64,000 bases of DNA. Origin: Bradyrhizobium japonicum USDA 6. Its GTDB lineage: Bacteria > Pseudomonadota > Alphaproteobacteria > Rhizobiales > Xanthobacteraceae. The position numbers and the translations under genes are program-made. Below are positions 53,631-63,983 of the stretch, piece by piece. The notes beneath the pieces were generated by a model. That model saw nothing but the letters and a program-made list of their open reading frames with translations, made no database searches and was not told the origin of the DNA. The first letter of the stretch is position 1; each line of letters starts with the position of its first letter. The stretch lies in contig NC_017249.1 in NCBI RefSeq assembly GCF_000284375.1, forward strand, positions 2,272,001-2,336,000, given 5' to 3'.

Positions 53631-55367
53631 TCAATACCCGGCGGCCAATCCCGAGTTTCGGCGTGGATCGTTCGCACCGTAATAACGGTTATTGCCGACT
53701 TGCTCGCCGTTCAGCGACGGCGCGCCGACGATGATGACCGCGAGATGGTTTGCCGGCTGCGGCGGCCCGAATTTGTGGCCCATGCCTTCCAGGATCTTCT
53801 GCGTGTCCGGTGACAGCGCATAGTTCTCGACGTTGGTCATATCAGGCAGCCATTGCTGGTGGATGCGCGGCATGTCGACGGCTTCCTGCGCGTTCATGCC
53901 GTAGTCGATCGCATTGATCATGGTCTGCAACACGGCCGTGATGATGCGGCTGCCGCCGGGCGTGCCCACGACCATGACCGTCTTGCCGTCCTTGGTGACG
54001 ATGGTCGGGCTCATCGAGGACAGCGGACGCTTGCCGGGCGCAATCGCGTTGGCCTCACCCTGCACCAGGCCATACAGGTTCGGCACCCCGACCTTGGCCG
54101 TGAAGTCGTCCATTTCGTCGTTCAGCAGCACGCCGGTCTTGGCCGCCGTCACCTTGGCGCCGAACCAATCGTTCAGCGTGTACGTCACCGATACCGCGTT
54201 GCCGTCCTTGTCCGCGATTGAATAGTGCGTGGTGTTGCTGCCCTCGTGCGGCGCGACACCCGGCTTGATGTCCTTGGAGATTGCGGCCTTGTTCGGATCG
54301 ATCACGGCGCGGATCTTGGTCGCGTAATTCTTGTCGAGCAGGCGGTCGAGCGGATTCTTCACGAAATCCGGATCGCCGAGATAGCTGTTGCGGTCCACGT
54401 AAGCATGCCGCATGGCCTCGATCTGCACGTGCACGGCCTGCGCGGAATGGTAGCCCAGCTCCTTCAGGGGATAGCCCTCCAGGATATTCAGGATCTCGCA
54501 GATGACGACGCCGCCCGAGCTCGGCGGCGGCGCGGAAATCACGTGATAGCCGCGATAGTCGCATTCGACGGGTGCGAGCTCGCGCGTCTTGTAGCCGTCG
54601 AGGTCGTCCTGCGTCAGCAGGCCCTTGCCGGCCTGGCTCGATGCCACGATCGCGCTGCCGACCCAGCCCTTGTAGAAGCCGTCGGTGCCCTTGCTGCTGA
54701 TCTCGCGCAGGGTTTTCGCCAGTTCGGATTGCTGCAGTCGATCGCCCACGCCGAACGGCTGGCCGTTGTTGAGGAAGATGGCGCTCGATGCCGGATCGCC
54801 CTTGAAATCGTCGGTCGCCGTGCGCAGCAGGTCGATGTCGCCCTGGTCGAGCACAAATCCCTGTTCGGCGAGCTGGATCGCGGGAGCGAGCAGGTCGGCG
54901 CGCTTCATGGTGCCGTATTTCTCGCGCGCATATTCCATGCCCGAGACGGAGCCTGGCACACCCACAGCCAGATGCCCCTTGGTCGAGATGCCCTTGATGA
55001 CGTTGCCATCCTTGTCGAGATACATGTTCGCCGTCGCGCCCTTGGGCGCGGTCTCGCGGAAATCGAGGAAGGTCTTGCGGCCGTCGGCGAGCTGGATCGT
55101 CATGAAGCCGCCACCACCGAGATTGCCGGCGGCCGGATAGACGACGGCCAGGGCATAGCCGACGGCCACAGCGGCATCGACGGCATTGCCGCCGCGCTTC
55201 AGCACATCGACACCGACCTGGGTCGCCAGATGCTGCGCGGACACCACCATGCCGTTTTGCGCGGCGACCGGCGCGACCGACGCCGCGCGCGCGGGGATGA
55301 ACGTGACGAGGCTGACCGATACGATCGCGGCGGCCATCCACCGCAGGTGTGTTCCCGCATTTTGCAC
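53631..55367 (-). CDS. ggt: Gamma-glutamyltransferase
   Basis: A 578-residue periplasmic enzyme precursor. Signal peptide about 1-29 (ARA-AS). It self-cleaves before the nucleophile T379 in SNTTHYSI to give large and small subunits. Other hallmarks are GGNAVDAAVAVGYALAV, the oxyanion GGSRI in TPGGSRIITAVLQ and PLSSMSPTI. It cleaves or transfers the gamma-glutamyl group of glutathione and related peptides, supplying Cys-Gly and glutamate. Neighbouring cysE may be linked by cysteine metabolism (weak inference). Confidence 0.95.
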   Translation of the reverse strand: MQNAGTHLRWMAAAIVSVSLVTFIPARAASVAPVAAQNGMVVSAQHLATQVGVDVLKRGGNAVDAAVAVGYALAVVYPAAGNLGGGGFMTIQLADGRKTFLDFRETAPKGATANMYLDKDGNVIKGISTKGHLAVGVPGSVSGMEYAREKYGTMKRADLLAPAIQLAEQGFVLDQGDIDLLRTATDDFKGDPASSAIFLNNGQPFGVGDRLQQSELAKTLREISSKGTDGFYKGWVGSAIVASSQAGKGLLTQDDLDGYKTRELAPVECDYRGYHVISAPPPSSGGVVICEILNILEGYPLKELGYHSAQAVHVQIEAMRHAYVDRNSYLGDPDFVKNPLDRLLDKNYATKIRAVIDPNKAAISKDIKPGVAPHEGSNTTHYSIADKDGNAVSVTYTLNDWFGAKVTAAKTGVLLNDEMDDFTAKVGVPNLYGLVQGEANAIAPGKRPLSSMSPTIVTKDGKTVMVVGTPGGSRIITAVLQTMINAIDYGMNAQEAVDMPRIHQQWLPDMTNVENYALSPDTQKILEGMGHKFGPPQPANHLAVIIVGAPSLNGEQVGNNRYYGANDPRRNSGLAAGY

Positions 55368-55508
55368 GGCTTGCTCCCTTGCCGAGGCCGGCTGTCCCGG
55401 CCCTTGTTGGTTGATGCGAGCAGCCTATCAGGCGGAATCTGGCGGGCAAATCGACCAGTGATCGAATGAACCATGTAAGACGTCGGATGCCCTCCAAGAT
55501 GCCTCTGC

Positions 55509-55650
55509 GCTCCCTCCCGCCTTGCGGGGGAGGGAGGGGGAGAGGGGTGCCCAGGAAACGGTCTTCGTTGAGCGCGTTCCGATTTCTTCGCCGAGGAGGG
55601 AATCCCCGTGTGGACCCCTCTCCCTAGCCCTCCCCCGCGAGGGGGGAGGG
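55509..55650. repeat. Composite palindromic intergenic repeat, family B
   Basis: A hairpin CTCCCTCCCGC-CTT-GCGGGGGAGGGAG at the left, CCCTCCCCCGC-GA-GGGGGGAGGG at 55628-55650, and between them an 11-bp inverted repeat (55538-55548 with 55614-55624). The plan is that of the element at 5262-5394. Confidence 0.75.
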
Positions 55651-55773
55651 AACCGACCTCGCACGGAGCTGGCAGCCTTCGCCCCCTACGCCGGCCAAAG
55701 ACCGCCCTCACGCCGCGGCAAAGCTGCCAACCGCCTGCGCTGCCTACCTTTCCGGCAGCCAAATTCGGCCGTG

Positions 55774-55792
55774 GTAACCGTACGTTAACCAT
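55774..55792 (+). promoter_or_regulatory. CtrA-type box upstream of tolQ
   Basis: GTAA-N7-TTAA (55774-55788), one mismatch from TTAA-N7-TTAA, with the right half extended to the 8-mer TTAACCAT. It lies about 240 bp before tolQ. Confidence 0.5.
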
Positions 55793-56029
55793 CGGCGGGC
55801 TCTGGTAATTGCGGACAGTCGTGCCCGGAGCCGTGCTCGAGGCCCATAGTTTTGACATCTTGGCAGGGAATGCAGGCGGCCGGCTTTGGACGAGCCCCTG
55901 TACCCCAGAAAGACAAGGCTTTGAGCGGGCTTGCCGGCCGCGCCGGTTCTAGCGCGGCTGTTGGGGAACCGGCAGCCATTTGCTGGCCGGAGAGGTCAGG
56001 TAAATGATCGCCTTGAGAGGATACTGCTT

Positions 56030-56746
<717 letters not shown>

Positions 56747-56789
56747 CGGACGGCATGTATAGTGTGAGGGGCAATTTGGGCACTCGATC

Positions 56790-57239
56790 ATGGCGATGAA
56801 CGTAGCGAGCTCGTCCGGAGGCGGCGGACGCCGCGGCCGGCGCAAGCCCGTCGTGGCCGAGATCAACGTCACGCCGATGGTCGACGTGATGCTGGTGCTG
56901 CTCATCATCTTCATGGTGTCGGCGCCGATGTTGACGGTCGGCGTGCCGCTCGACCTGCCGCAGACCCAGGCCAAGAGCCTCGAAAACAACGACCAGAAGC
57001 CGATCCAGATGTCGGTCGACATCAAGGGCAAGGTGTTCATCAACGACACCGAGGTCGCGATCAACGAGCTGGTGCCGAAGCTGAAGGCGATCACGGACGC
57101 GCGCGGCGGGCTCGAGGAGCGCATCTATCTGCGCGCGGACAAGAAGGCGGACTACGGAACGGTGGCCAAGGTCATGGGCCTGTTGTCCGGGGCGGGCTTC
57201 AAGAAGCTGGCGCTCGTGACCGAGGCGGATCAGGGGTAA
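56790..57239 (+). CDS. tolR: Tol-Pal system protein TolR
   Basis: A 149-residue protein with a glycine/arginine-rich start, then EINVTPMVDVMLVLLIIFMV, the membrane segment holding the conserved proton-carrying Asp (MVDVML), and a periplasmic domain ending LLSGAGFKKLALVTE. It works with TolQ. The start is 43 bp after tolQ; an ATG at 56796 is an alternative. Confidence 0.95.
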   Translation: MAMNVASSSGGGGRRGRRKPVVAEINVTPMVDVMLVLLIIFMVSAPMLTVGVPLDLPQTQAKSLENNDQKPIQMSVDIKGKVFINDTEVAINELVPKLKAITDARGGLEERIYLRADKKADYGTVAKVMGLLSGAGFKKLALVTEADQG

Positions 57240-57244
57240 AACCG

Positions 57245-58201
57245 GTGAAGGTGAACGTCGACAAGACACTCGTTGCGTCGATTGCCCTCCACGTCCTCGT
57301 GCTTGGATGGGGACTGGTCACCTTTAGCAGCAAGGCCTTTGTCGCGGAAGAGTCGCTTCCGATCGACATCGTCTCCTCTGATCAGCTCGCGCAGATGATG
57401 GCGGGGCAGAAGACCGGCAAAAAGGAAGAGCCGAAGCCCAAGGTCGAGAAGATCGCCGAGGCCAAGCCCGAGGAAGACGCGGTCGGCAAGGTCACCGAGA
57501 AGAAAGAGCTGATCAAAACCAACTCGACGCCCGAGCCGCCGCCGAAACCCGTCGAGAAGCCGGTCGAGAAGAAGCCCGAGCCGCCCAAGCCCGTTGCCGA
57601 GGCCAAGCCTAAAGAAGAGCCGAAGCCGCAGGAAAAGAAGCCTGATCCGGCCAAGGAAGATCCGATCGCTGAGCTCCAGAAGAAGCTGGAGACCAAGAAG
57701 CCTCCGCCGAAGCCCGTCGAGCAGAAGGTCGCGGCGGTGCAGCCGCAACAGCAACCGAAGCCCAAGGAGCGCAGCTTCGATCCCGCGCAGATCCAGCGCG
57801 ACCTCGACAAGCGCGCGGCGACCCGGCACGAGCTCTCCGGCGCGGCGCTGAATGCGTCGGCTGCGCTGGGATCGACGACCGGGACTGCTGCCAACAACGT
57901 TGCGACGTGGGGAGGCGCGTTCACGAATGCGGTCCGGCGCTGCTTCACGCCCACCTATAACGGGCAAGACGCCGAGCAATACGAGGCTGACATCGATATC
58001 CCGATGAAAATCGACGGCTCGCTTGCGTCCGAGCCGATTATCGTTGCGGTTCGCGGCCCGTCTCGGTCGATTGCTCAGGCGGTGGCGGAGAGCGCCAAGC
58101 GCGCCATCGTGCAGTGTCAGGTCTATTCGTTCCTGCCGAAGCAGCAATATGACACCTGGAAGACCATTCCAATGCGCTTCGGCCTGAAAGATATGTTGTG
58201 A
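57245..58201 (+). CDS. tolA: Tol-Pal system protein TolA
   Basis: A 318-residue protein. One N-terminal membrane segment ([19 protein letters not shown]), a long Lys/Pro/Glu-rich helical spacer (about 55-190, many KPEPPKP repeats) that spans the periplasm, and a C-terminal globular domain ([20 protein letters not shown]) that contacts TolB and Pal. It starts with GTG 5 bp after tolR. The spacer is proline-richer than in E. coli. Confidence 0.94.
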   Translation: MKVNVDKTLVASIALHVLVLGWGLVTFSSKAFVAEESLPIDIVSSDQLAQMMAGQKTGKKEEPKPKVEKIAEAKPEEDAVGKVTEKKELIKTNSTPEPPPKPVEKPVEKKPEPPKPVAEAKPKEEPKPQEKKPDPAKEDPIAELQKKLETKKPPPKPVEQKVAAVQPQQQPKPKERSFDPAQIQRDLDKRAATRHELSGAALNASAALGSTTGTAANNVATWGGAFTNAVRRCFTPTYNGQDAEQYEADIDIPMKIDGSLASEPIIVAVRGPSRSIAQAVAESAKRAIVQCQVYSFLPKQQYDTWKTIPMRFGLKDML

Positions 58202-58224
58202 CATCCGAACAAAAGAATTTTGCG

Positions 58225-59586
58225 ATGAATGACGTCCTATCGATGAACCGCCGCCGCTTCATGACGCTGACAGGATCGGCGCTCGCGACGCTCGGGGGCG
58301 GACATGCCCTGGCCCAGGGCCAAAAGCGGCTTGAACTCAATCCAACGGAGTTTCGGCCGATCCCGATCGCGATCTCCAACTTCGTGCCGGGCTCGCCCGC
58401 CGACGGCGACGTCAGCAACGGCGTCACCCAGGTCATCACCAACAATCTGAAGCGGTCGGGCCTGTTCGCACCGATCGACCAGGCCGCTTTCATCGAGCGC
58501 ATCAGCAACATCGACGTCGCGCCGCAATTCCAGAACTGGAAGACCATCAACGCCCAGGCCCTCGTCACCGGCCGCATGACGAGGGGGCAGGACGGCCGGC
58601 TCAAGGCTGAATTCCGCCTGTGGGACGTCATCACGGGCCAGCAGCTTGCGGGCCAGCAATATTTCACCTCGCCGGAATATTGGCGCCGTATCGCCCACAT
58701 CATCTCCGACCAGATCTATGAGCAGATGACCGGCGAAAAGGGCTACTTCGACAGCCGTGTGGTGTTCGTGGACGAGACCGGCCCAAAGGAGCGTCGCGTC
58801 AAGCGGCTCGCGATGATGGACCAGGACGGTGCCAATGTGCGCTATCTGACGCGCGGCTCCGACCTCGTGCTGACGCCGCGCTTCTCGCCGAACTCGCAAG
58901 AGATCACCTATATGGAGTTCGGCCAGGGCGATCCGAAGGTCTATCTCTTCAACATCGAGACCGGCCAGCGCGAGATCGTCGGCAATTTCCCCGGCATGAC
59001 CTTCGCGCCGCGCTTCTCGCCGGACGGCCAGCGCGTCATCATGAGCCTGCAGCAGGGCGGCAATTCGAACCTGTTCGTGATGGATCTGCGCTCGCGCTCG
59101 ACCACGCGCCTCACCGACACGCCGGCGATCGACACGTCGCCGTCCTACTCGCCGGACGGCACCCGCATCTGCTTCGAGTCGGATCGCGGCGGCAGGTCGC
59201 AGATCTATGTGATGGCCGCGGGCGGCGGACAGGCGCAGCGCATCTCCTTCTCCAAGGATGACACCAACGCCACCTATTCGACGCCGGTGTGGTCGCCGCG
59301 CGGCGATTACATCGCCTTCACCAGGCAGGGCGGCGGGCAGTTCTCGATCGGCGTCATGAAGCCGGACGGCTCCGGCGAGCGGCTGCTCACCTCGGGCTAT
59401 CACAACGAAGGGCCAACCTTCTCGCCGAACGGCCGCGTGCTGATGTTCTTCCGCGATCCCGGCGGCAATGGCGGACCGTCCCTCTACTCGGTCGATATCT
59501 CCGGCCGCAACGAGCTCAAGGTGCCGACGCCGGGCTTCGCCTCCGACCCGGCATGGTCGCCGCTGCTGTCCTCGACACCCGGCTAG
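58225..59586 (+). CDS. tolB: Tol-Pal system beta-propeller protein TolB, Tat-type leader
   Basis: About 453 residues. The N-terminal domain (about 35-165, [18 protein letters not shown]) precedes a six-bladed propeller with repeated SPDG/SPNG blocks ([29 protein letters not shown]). TolB links Pal with the TolA motor. The leader carries [19 protein letters not shown], a twin-arginine type, whereas E. coli TolB uses Sec. Start choice is open: ATG 58225, ATG 58240, or GTG 58198 which overlaps the tolA stop. Confidence 0.94.
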   Translation: MNDVLSMNRRRFMTLTGSALATLGGGHALAQGQKRLELNPTEFRPIPIAISNFVPGSPADGDVSNGVTQVITNNLKRSGLFAPIDQAAFIERISNIDVAPQFQNWKTINAQALVTGRMTRGQDGRLKAEFRLWDVITGQQLAGQQYFTSPEYWRRIAHIISDQIYEQMTGEKGYFDSRVVFVDETGPKERRVKRLAMMDQDGANVRYLTRGSDLVLTPRFSPNSQEITYMEFGQGDPKVYLFNIETGQREIVGNFPGMTFAPRFSPDGQRVIMSLQQGGNSNLFVMDLRSRSTTRLTDTPAIDTSPSYSPDGTRICFESDRGGRSQIYVMAAGGGQAQRISFSKDDTNATYSTPVWSPRGDYIAFTRQGGGQFSIGVMKPDGSGERLLTSGYHNEGPTFSPNGRVLMFFRDPGGNGGPSLYSVDISGRNELKVPTPGFASDPAWSPLLSSTPG

Positions 59587-59659
59587 AGCGCTTGCGGGCG
59601 AGGTGGATACAGCTTCGCGTGAAACATCGGGGCTAAGACATTGCGCGTTCAGACGCGCG

Positions 59660-59770
59660 ATGTTTTCGAAAAACATGCCGATTTTTCGGGGTTTGGCGCA
59701 GGACGCAAGCTTTCCTTCACCTTGTGCCCGGCAACGCTTGCCTAGTTGCTTGATGTTTCAGCGGAAACAT
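59660..59770. promoter_or_regulatory. Two related palindromes upstream of the GGDEF/EAL gene
   Basis: ATGTTTT-CGA-AAAACAT (59660-59676) and ATGTTTC-AGCG-GAAACAT (59753-59770) share half-sites. Another GAAACAT occurs near 59620. A GCGCGT-TCAG-ACGCGC hairpin (59643-59658) directly before may terminate tolB. Candidate operators for the next gene. Confidence 0.45.
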
Positions 59771-59874
59771 GTTCGCTATTGCCGAAAAACAACTCGACTT
59801 TAACGATGTTCCCTCAGAAAGGCTTCATCAGGTCTGGGTAAAAGTACGCGCCAAACAGGACGCGTAACAAGCCG

Positions 59875-62208
59875 ATGCAGCTGGCCGACCAGAAGCAGAG
59901 CGATCGAGACGAGCTGGAGCCGATACTCTACGCCGCTCTCATCAACTCTATGGTTCAGAATTTCTGGGCGATCTTCCTGGGCTCGGCCTCCGCGGCCGTG
60001 GCCGCGGTCATGACTGCGCTGAAGACAGGCGATGTCTGGCTGTGGCCGCTCGCATTTCTGCTGATCGCGATCGGCACCGCGCGCGCGTTCCAGATGCGCG
60101 GATACGAAAACCGTACGCACCCCCTGTCGTTCGAGGAAGCCAAGCACCTGGAGCCGCGCTACTGGCTCGGCGCGCTCAGCTATGCGGCGGTGCTCGGCCT
60201 GTGGTCCTTCGTCGTCATCTACAACAATGACGATCCGATTGCCGACATGCTCTGTGTCGCCATCGGCATCGGCTACACCGCGGGCGGCGCGGCCCGCAAT
60301 TACGGCCAGCCCCGGGTGATCCAGTGGCACGTCGCGCTCGCCTGCGCACCGATGTCGCTCGCGCTGCTGCTGCATGGCGGCTTCTACCACATCGGGCTCG
60401 CCGTCCTGCTCGTGTTCTTCTTCGTCGGGCTGAAGAACATCAATCTCAGCCTGCATGCGATCTTCGTCAAGGCGCTGACCTCGAGCTTTCGTGAGTCCGC
60501 GCTGGCAAGCCAGTTCGACACCGCGCTCAACAACATGCCGCATGGCCTGTGCATGTTTCGCGCCGACGGCCGCCTTGCGGTGATGAACCATCGCTTCGGC
60601 GAGCTGATGGCGTTGCCCGAGGATCTGGTCAAGCGTGGCGCCACCGCCGCCGACATCGTATCGGCCTGTATCGCCGCCGGCTCAATCTCGGCGGAGAGCG
60701 GCAAGCAGATCCTGGCCGAGATCGAGCATGCGCGGATCTGCGAGATCGTCACCGCCGATCCGGATGCCGCGCGCGGCCGCGCACTCGCCTGGACGTTCCA
60801 GCCGATGACCGGCGGCGGCACGGTGCTGCTGCTGGAAGACATCACCGAGCGTACCAACGCGGAAGCCCGTATCACCCATCTCGCCCGCTATGACGAGCTC
60901 ACGGCGCTGCCCAACCGGGTCTCGTTCCGCGACGAGATCGAGCGATTGCTGGCGATCTCGCACGACGCCGAGCGCCTCTCGGCGCTGCTGTTCGTCGATC
61001 TCGACCAGTTCAAGCAGGTCAACGACACGCTCGGCCATCCCTGCGGCGACCAGCTCCTGTGCGCGGTCGCCAACCGCCTGCGCGAGATGCTGCGCCCTGA
61101 GGATTTCGTCGCCCGCTTCGGCGGCGACGAGTTCGTCGTGTTCCAACAGAACATCAGCTCGGCCGAGGATGCCGCGAGCCTCGCCCGCCGCATCGTCGAA
61201 CGCCTGAGCGAGCGCTACCGCATCGACAATCATCTGGTCGAGATCGGCGCCAGCGTCGGCATCGCGCTGACATCGCCGGACGGCGACGTCAGGGCCGACA
61301 CGCTGCTCAAGAACGCCGACATGGCGCTCTACCGCGCCAAGGCCGACGGCCGCGGCACCTTCTGCTTCTTCCGCGACGAGATGGCGGCCACCGTCGAGGC
61401 CCGCCGCATCCTCGAGCTCGACCTGCGCAAGGCGCTGGCCAACGAGGAGTTCGAGCTGTTCTACCAGCCGCTGGTCAATCTGAAGTCCGGCAAGATCACC
61501 ACCTGCGAGGCGCTGCTGCGCTGGAATCATCCGGTGCGCGGCACGGTCTCGCCGGTCGACATCATCCCGGTCGCCGAGGACATGGGGCTGATCGTCGATC
61601 TCGGCCGCTGGATCCTGCGCCGCGCCTGCATGGAATGCATGAAGTGGCCCGACGGCGTCAGCGTCGCCGTCAACTTCTCGCCGCAGCAATTCCACCAGCG
61701 CGACGTGCTCAGCGAAATCCGCTACGCGCTCGAGGTCTCGGGGCTGCCGGCCCACCGGCTGGAGATCGAGATCACGGAGTCTTCGCTGCTTCGTAACACC
61801 CAGCTCACCCACGACACGCTGTCGCAACTGCATGCGCTCGGCGTGCGCATCTCGCTCGACGATTTCGGCACCGGCTATTCCAGCCTCAGCTATCTGCACA
61901 ATTTCCCGATGCAGAAGGTGAAGATCGACCGCTCCTTCCTCGAGGGCATCGACACCGACCGGCCGCTGACGCTGCTGCGTGGCGTGGCGCGGCTGTCGGC
62001 CGACCTCGGCATGGCGGTCGTGGTCGAGGGCATCGAGACCAACGAGCAGCTCGAGCTGATCAGCGCCGACGGCACCGTCTCCGAGGCGCAAGGCTATCTG
62101 TTCAGCCGTCCGGTGCCCGCCGTGCGGATGCGCCAGCTCCTCAACGCCTCGCATGGGCGGCGCGGCGAGAGCCTGCTCCAGGTCGTAGGCTCACGCTCCT
62201 TCGCCTGA
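59875..62208 (+). CDS. Bifunctional diguanylate cyclase/phosphodiesterase (GGDEF-EAL) with membrane N-terminus and PAS-like domain
   Basis: A 777-residue protein. Residues about 25-185 hold roughly five membrane segments; a PAS-like domain follows (about 209-325, FDTALNNMPHGLCMFRADGR); then GGDEF (416-420, FGGDEF) with an RxxD inhibitory site R407-D410; then EAL (E545-L547 in CEALLRWNHP) with the DDFGTGYSS loop and QGYLFSRP end. Both catalytic motifs are intact, so it may make and break c-di-GMP. It lies 288 bp after tolB, inside what is usually a continuous tol-pal locus. Confidence 0.94.
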   Translation: MQLADQKQSDRDELEPILYAALINSMVQNFWAIFLGSASAAVAAVMTALKTGDVWLWPLAFLLIAIGTARAFQMRGYENRTHPLSFEEAKHLEPRYWLGALSYAAVLGLWSFVVIYNNDDPIADMLCVAIGIGYTAGGAARNYGQPRVIQWHVALACAPMSLALLLHGGFYHIGLAVLLVFFFVGLKNINLSLHAIFVKALTSSFRESALASQFDTALNNMPHGLCMFRADGRLAVMNHRFGELMALPEDLVKRGATAADIVSACIAAGSISAESGKQILAEIEHARICEIVTADPDAARGRALAWTFQPMTGGGTVLLLEDITERTNAEARITHLARYDELTALPNRVSFRDEIERLLAISHDAERLSALLFVDLDQFKQVNDTLGHPCGDQLLCAVANRLREMLRPEDFVARFGGDEFVVFQQNISSAEDAASLARRIVERLSERYRIDNHLVEIGASVGIALTSPDGDVRADTLLKNADMALYRAKADGRGTFCFFRDEMAATVEARRILELDLRKALANEEFELFYQPLVNLKSGKITTCEALLRWNHPVRGTVSPVDIIPVAEDMGLIVDLGRWILRRACMECMKWPDGVSVAVNFSPQQFHQRDVLSEIRYALEVSGLPAHRLEIEITESSLLRNTQLTHDTLSQLHALGVRISLDDFGTGYSSLSYLHNFPMQKVKIDRSFLEGIDTDRPLTLLRGVARLSADLGMAVVVEGIETNEQLELISADGTVSEAQGYLFSRPVPAVRMRQLLNASHGRRGESLLQVVGSRSFA

Positions 62209-62306
62209 GTCCACATCCAGAAATTGCACGTCGCTTCAGGCCGTTGCTGAACCTACCGTAGTGCTACGGAGGTTAACCCTATCGCGTCGATTGCTTTGCA
62301 TCGTCG

Positions 62307-62321
62307 TTAAGGAGGTGTTAA
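62307..62321 (+). promoter_or_regulatory. CtrA-type box upstream of the acyltransferase gene
   Basis: TTAAGGAGGTGTTAA matches TTAA-N7-TTAA fully. It lies 85 bp before the start at 62406, in a fair position for control. Confidence 0.55.
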
Positions 62322-62405
62322 TAAATCGTCACGCGCGCGCAAGTTGTTCAGCGGCAAATGCCCCGGGCTCGCGTTTTCGTTGTGGGTGGTGGGTAAGGAG
62401 TTCGA

Positions 62406-63131
62406 ATGCAGTCCTCAGCCAGATCTGTCATTTCGGCTGTTGGACGGGGGGCGGAGCTTCTGACCGACGTCGACTATCATCTCGCGGAGACCGACGCGGA
62501 GAAGGAGCAAATCTACAACCTCCGCTACCGCGCCTATCTGCGCGAGGGTGCCGTCAGGGAATCCGCGGAAGCCCGGGTCACCGACCGCTACGACGAGCTG
62601 CCGAACGCGTGGACCTTCGGCGTCTATCTTCGCGGCCAGCTCTGCAGCTCCGTGCGCATCAGCGTGCTGACCTCCGAATGGCGCGAGTCCACCTCGGCCG
62701 ACGTCTTCCCCGACATCCTGCTGCCGCGGCTCGATCGCGGCGAGGTCATGATCGACCCGACCCGCTTTGTCGCCGACCCCGACCAGGTGAAGCGGGTTCC
62801 GGAATTGCCCTATCTGACGACCCGGCTCGCCTACATGGCGTGCGAGCACTTCAATGCCGATCTCGGCCTCGCCATCGTGCGTCCCGAGCATCAGGCCTTC
62901 TACCGTCGGGTGTTCCTGCACGAGACGATCGCCGAGCCCCGCCTGGTTCCGGGTCTCACCAAGCCGTTCGGACTAATGGCGGCGGATTTCCCGACCTTCC
63001 GGAAGAAGGTGTTCGAGCGTTATCCGATCATGCGCTCCACCGCCTTCGAGCGGCGGATGCTGTTCGGGCGCGGCGGGCAGCGCGAGATCCCGCAGCGGTC
63101 GTCACTGGTGCCGGAAGCCGTTCACGTCTGA
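62406..63131 (+). CDS. N-acyl amino acid synthase FeeM / LuxI-like acyltransferase
   Basis: A 241-residue GNAT-fold protein. It has the charged helix IYNLRYRAYLREGAV (about 36-50) as in LuxI and FeeM proteins, the strand FGVYLRGQLCSSVRISVL, MIDPTRFVADPDQ (about 115-127) and a long C-terminal acceptor part. FeeM enzymes join acyl-ACP fatty chains to amino acids; LuxI makes homoserine lactones. No luxR-type gene is adjacent. AAGGAG lies 5 bp before the ATG and a CtrA-type box 85 bp upstream. Product unknown. Confidence 0.82.
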   Translation: MQSSARSVISAVGRGAELLTDVDYHLAETDAEKEQIYNLRYRAYLREGAVRESAEARVTDRYDELPNAWTFGVYLRGQLCSSVRISVLTSEWRESTSADVFPDILLPRLDRGEVMIDPTRFVADPDQVKRVPELPYLTTRLAYMACEHFNADLGLAIVRPEHQAFYRRVFLHETIAEPRLVPGLTKPFGLMAADFPTFRKKVFERYPIMRSTAFERRMLFGRGGQREIPQRSSLVPEAVHV

Positions 63132-63270
63132 TTGCCGGCCGTCACCGCCTCGAGCCGCCGCGCCGTTCGGCCGGGGCTCCGTTCGCCCCCATCATCGTTC
63201 GAGCCCAAAATTCCAGCAAAAACCTGCACTTTTGCCGGGTGCTGCAGCTTGCCTTCACCCTCGCGCCACA

Positions 63271-63289
63271 TTTAGAACCCATTAACCAT
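63271..63289 (+). promoter_or_regulatory. CtrA-type box upstream of pal
   Basis: TTTA-N7-TTAA (63271-63285), one mismatch from the CtrA consensus, with the right half extended to TTAACCAT (63282-63289). About 135 bp before pal. Confidence 0.5.
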
Positions 63290-63423
63290 GACGGTTGCTT
63301 TTCGCGGTTTGGGGGCATTTGACCGGCTGAAGCAAGGTTCCATCAAGGTTGACGGAACGTTCGCTTAACCAACCCCCTGTAGACCGGACAGCAGTGGACG
63401 AACGTGAGCGTGGAGGCTCCGGA

Positions 63424-63912
63424 ATGAAATACCCTATGCGTATCCTCCAGGGATTGAAGCTGGCTGCGGTGGTTGCGATCGCGCTGTCGATGGGCGCATG
63501 CGCGAACAAGAACGCAGCGACGGATGCGATGGCCAATGCTGCGACGCCTGGCAGCCAGCAGGATTTCGTCGTTAACGTGGGCGACCGCGTGTTCTTCGAG
63601 AGCGACCAGACCGATCTGACGCCGCAGGCGATCGTGACCCTGGAGAAGCAGGCGCAGTGGCTCCAGAACTATCGGCAGTACAGCTTCACCATCGAGGGGC
63701 ATGCGGACGAGCGCGGCACCCGCGAATACAACATCGCGCTCGGCGCCCGCCGCGCCCAGTCGGTGCGTTCGTTCCTCGCCTCGCGCGGCATCGATCCGAA
63801 CCGCATGCGCACGATCTCCTACGGCAAGGAGCGGCCGGTCGCCGTCTGTAACGATATTTCCTGCTGGTCGCAGAACCGTCGTGCCGTCACTGTGCTGAAC
63901 GCGAGCTCCTGA
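63424..63912 (+). CDS. pal: Peptidoglycan-associated lipoprotein Pal
   Basis: A 162-residue outer-membrane lipoprotein. The signal peptide ends in a lipobox with Cys26 (LSMGAC). The OmpA-like domain carries NVGDRVFFESDQTDLTPQAI, IEGHADERGTREYNIALGAR and RAQSVRSFLASRGID, which bind peptidoglycan. It contacts TolB and TolA. It is separated from tolB by 3.8 kb and two foreign-looking genes and has its own promoter region with a CtrA-type box. A terminator follows. Confidence 0.96.
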   Translation: MKYPMRILQGLKLAAVVAIALSMGACANKNAATDAMANAATPGSQQDFVVNVGDRVFFESDQTDLTPQAIVTLEKQAQWLQNYRQYSFTIEGHADERGTREYNIALGARRAQSVRSFLASRGIDPNRMRTISYGKERPVAVCNDISCWSQNRRAVTVLNASS

Positions 63913-63951
63913 CGATCAGTCAGGCGCCGTTCATCTTCAGGAACCGATTAT

Positions 63952-63983
63952 GCCGGCGCCCTCTCGGGCGCCGGCTTTGTTTC
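63952..63983 (+). terminator. Rho-independent terminator after pal
   Basis: GCCGGCGCCC-TCTC-GGGCGCCGGC (63952-63975), a perfect 10-bp stem, followed by TTTGTTTC. Confidence 0.88.

Larger units (their letters stand above)
55368..56029. other. 662-bp intergenic region between ggt and tolQ
   Basis: From left to right: the ggt promoter area, the composite repeat 55509-55650, the CtrA-type box 55774-55792, a TTGACA at 55852-55857 with no clear -10, and the GAGAGG ribosome site of tolQ. The ybgC-type thioesterase gene that often precedes tolQ is absent. Confidence 0.7.
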
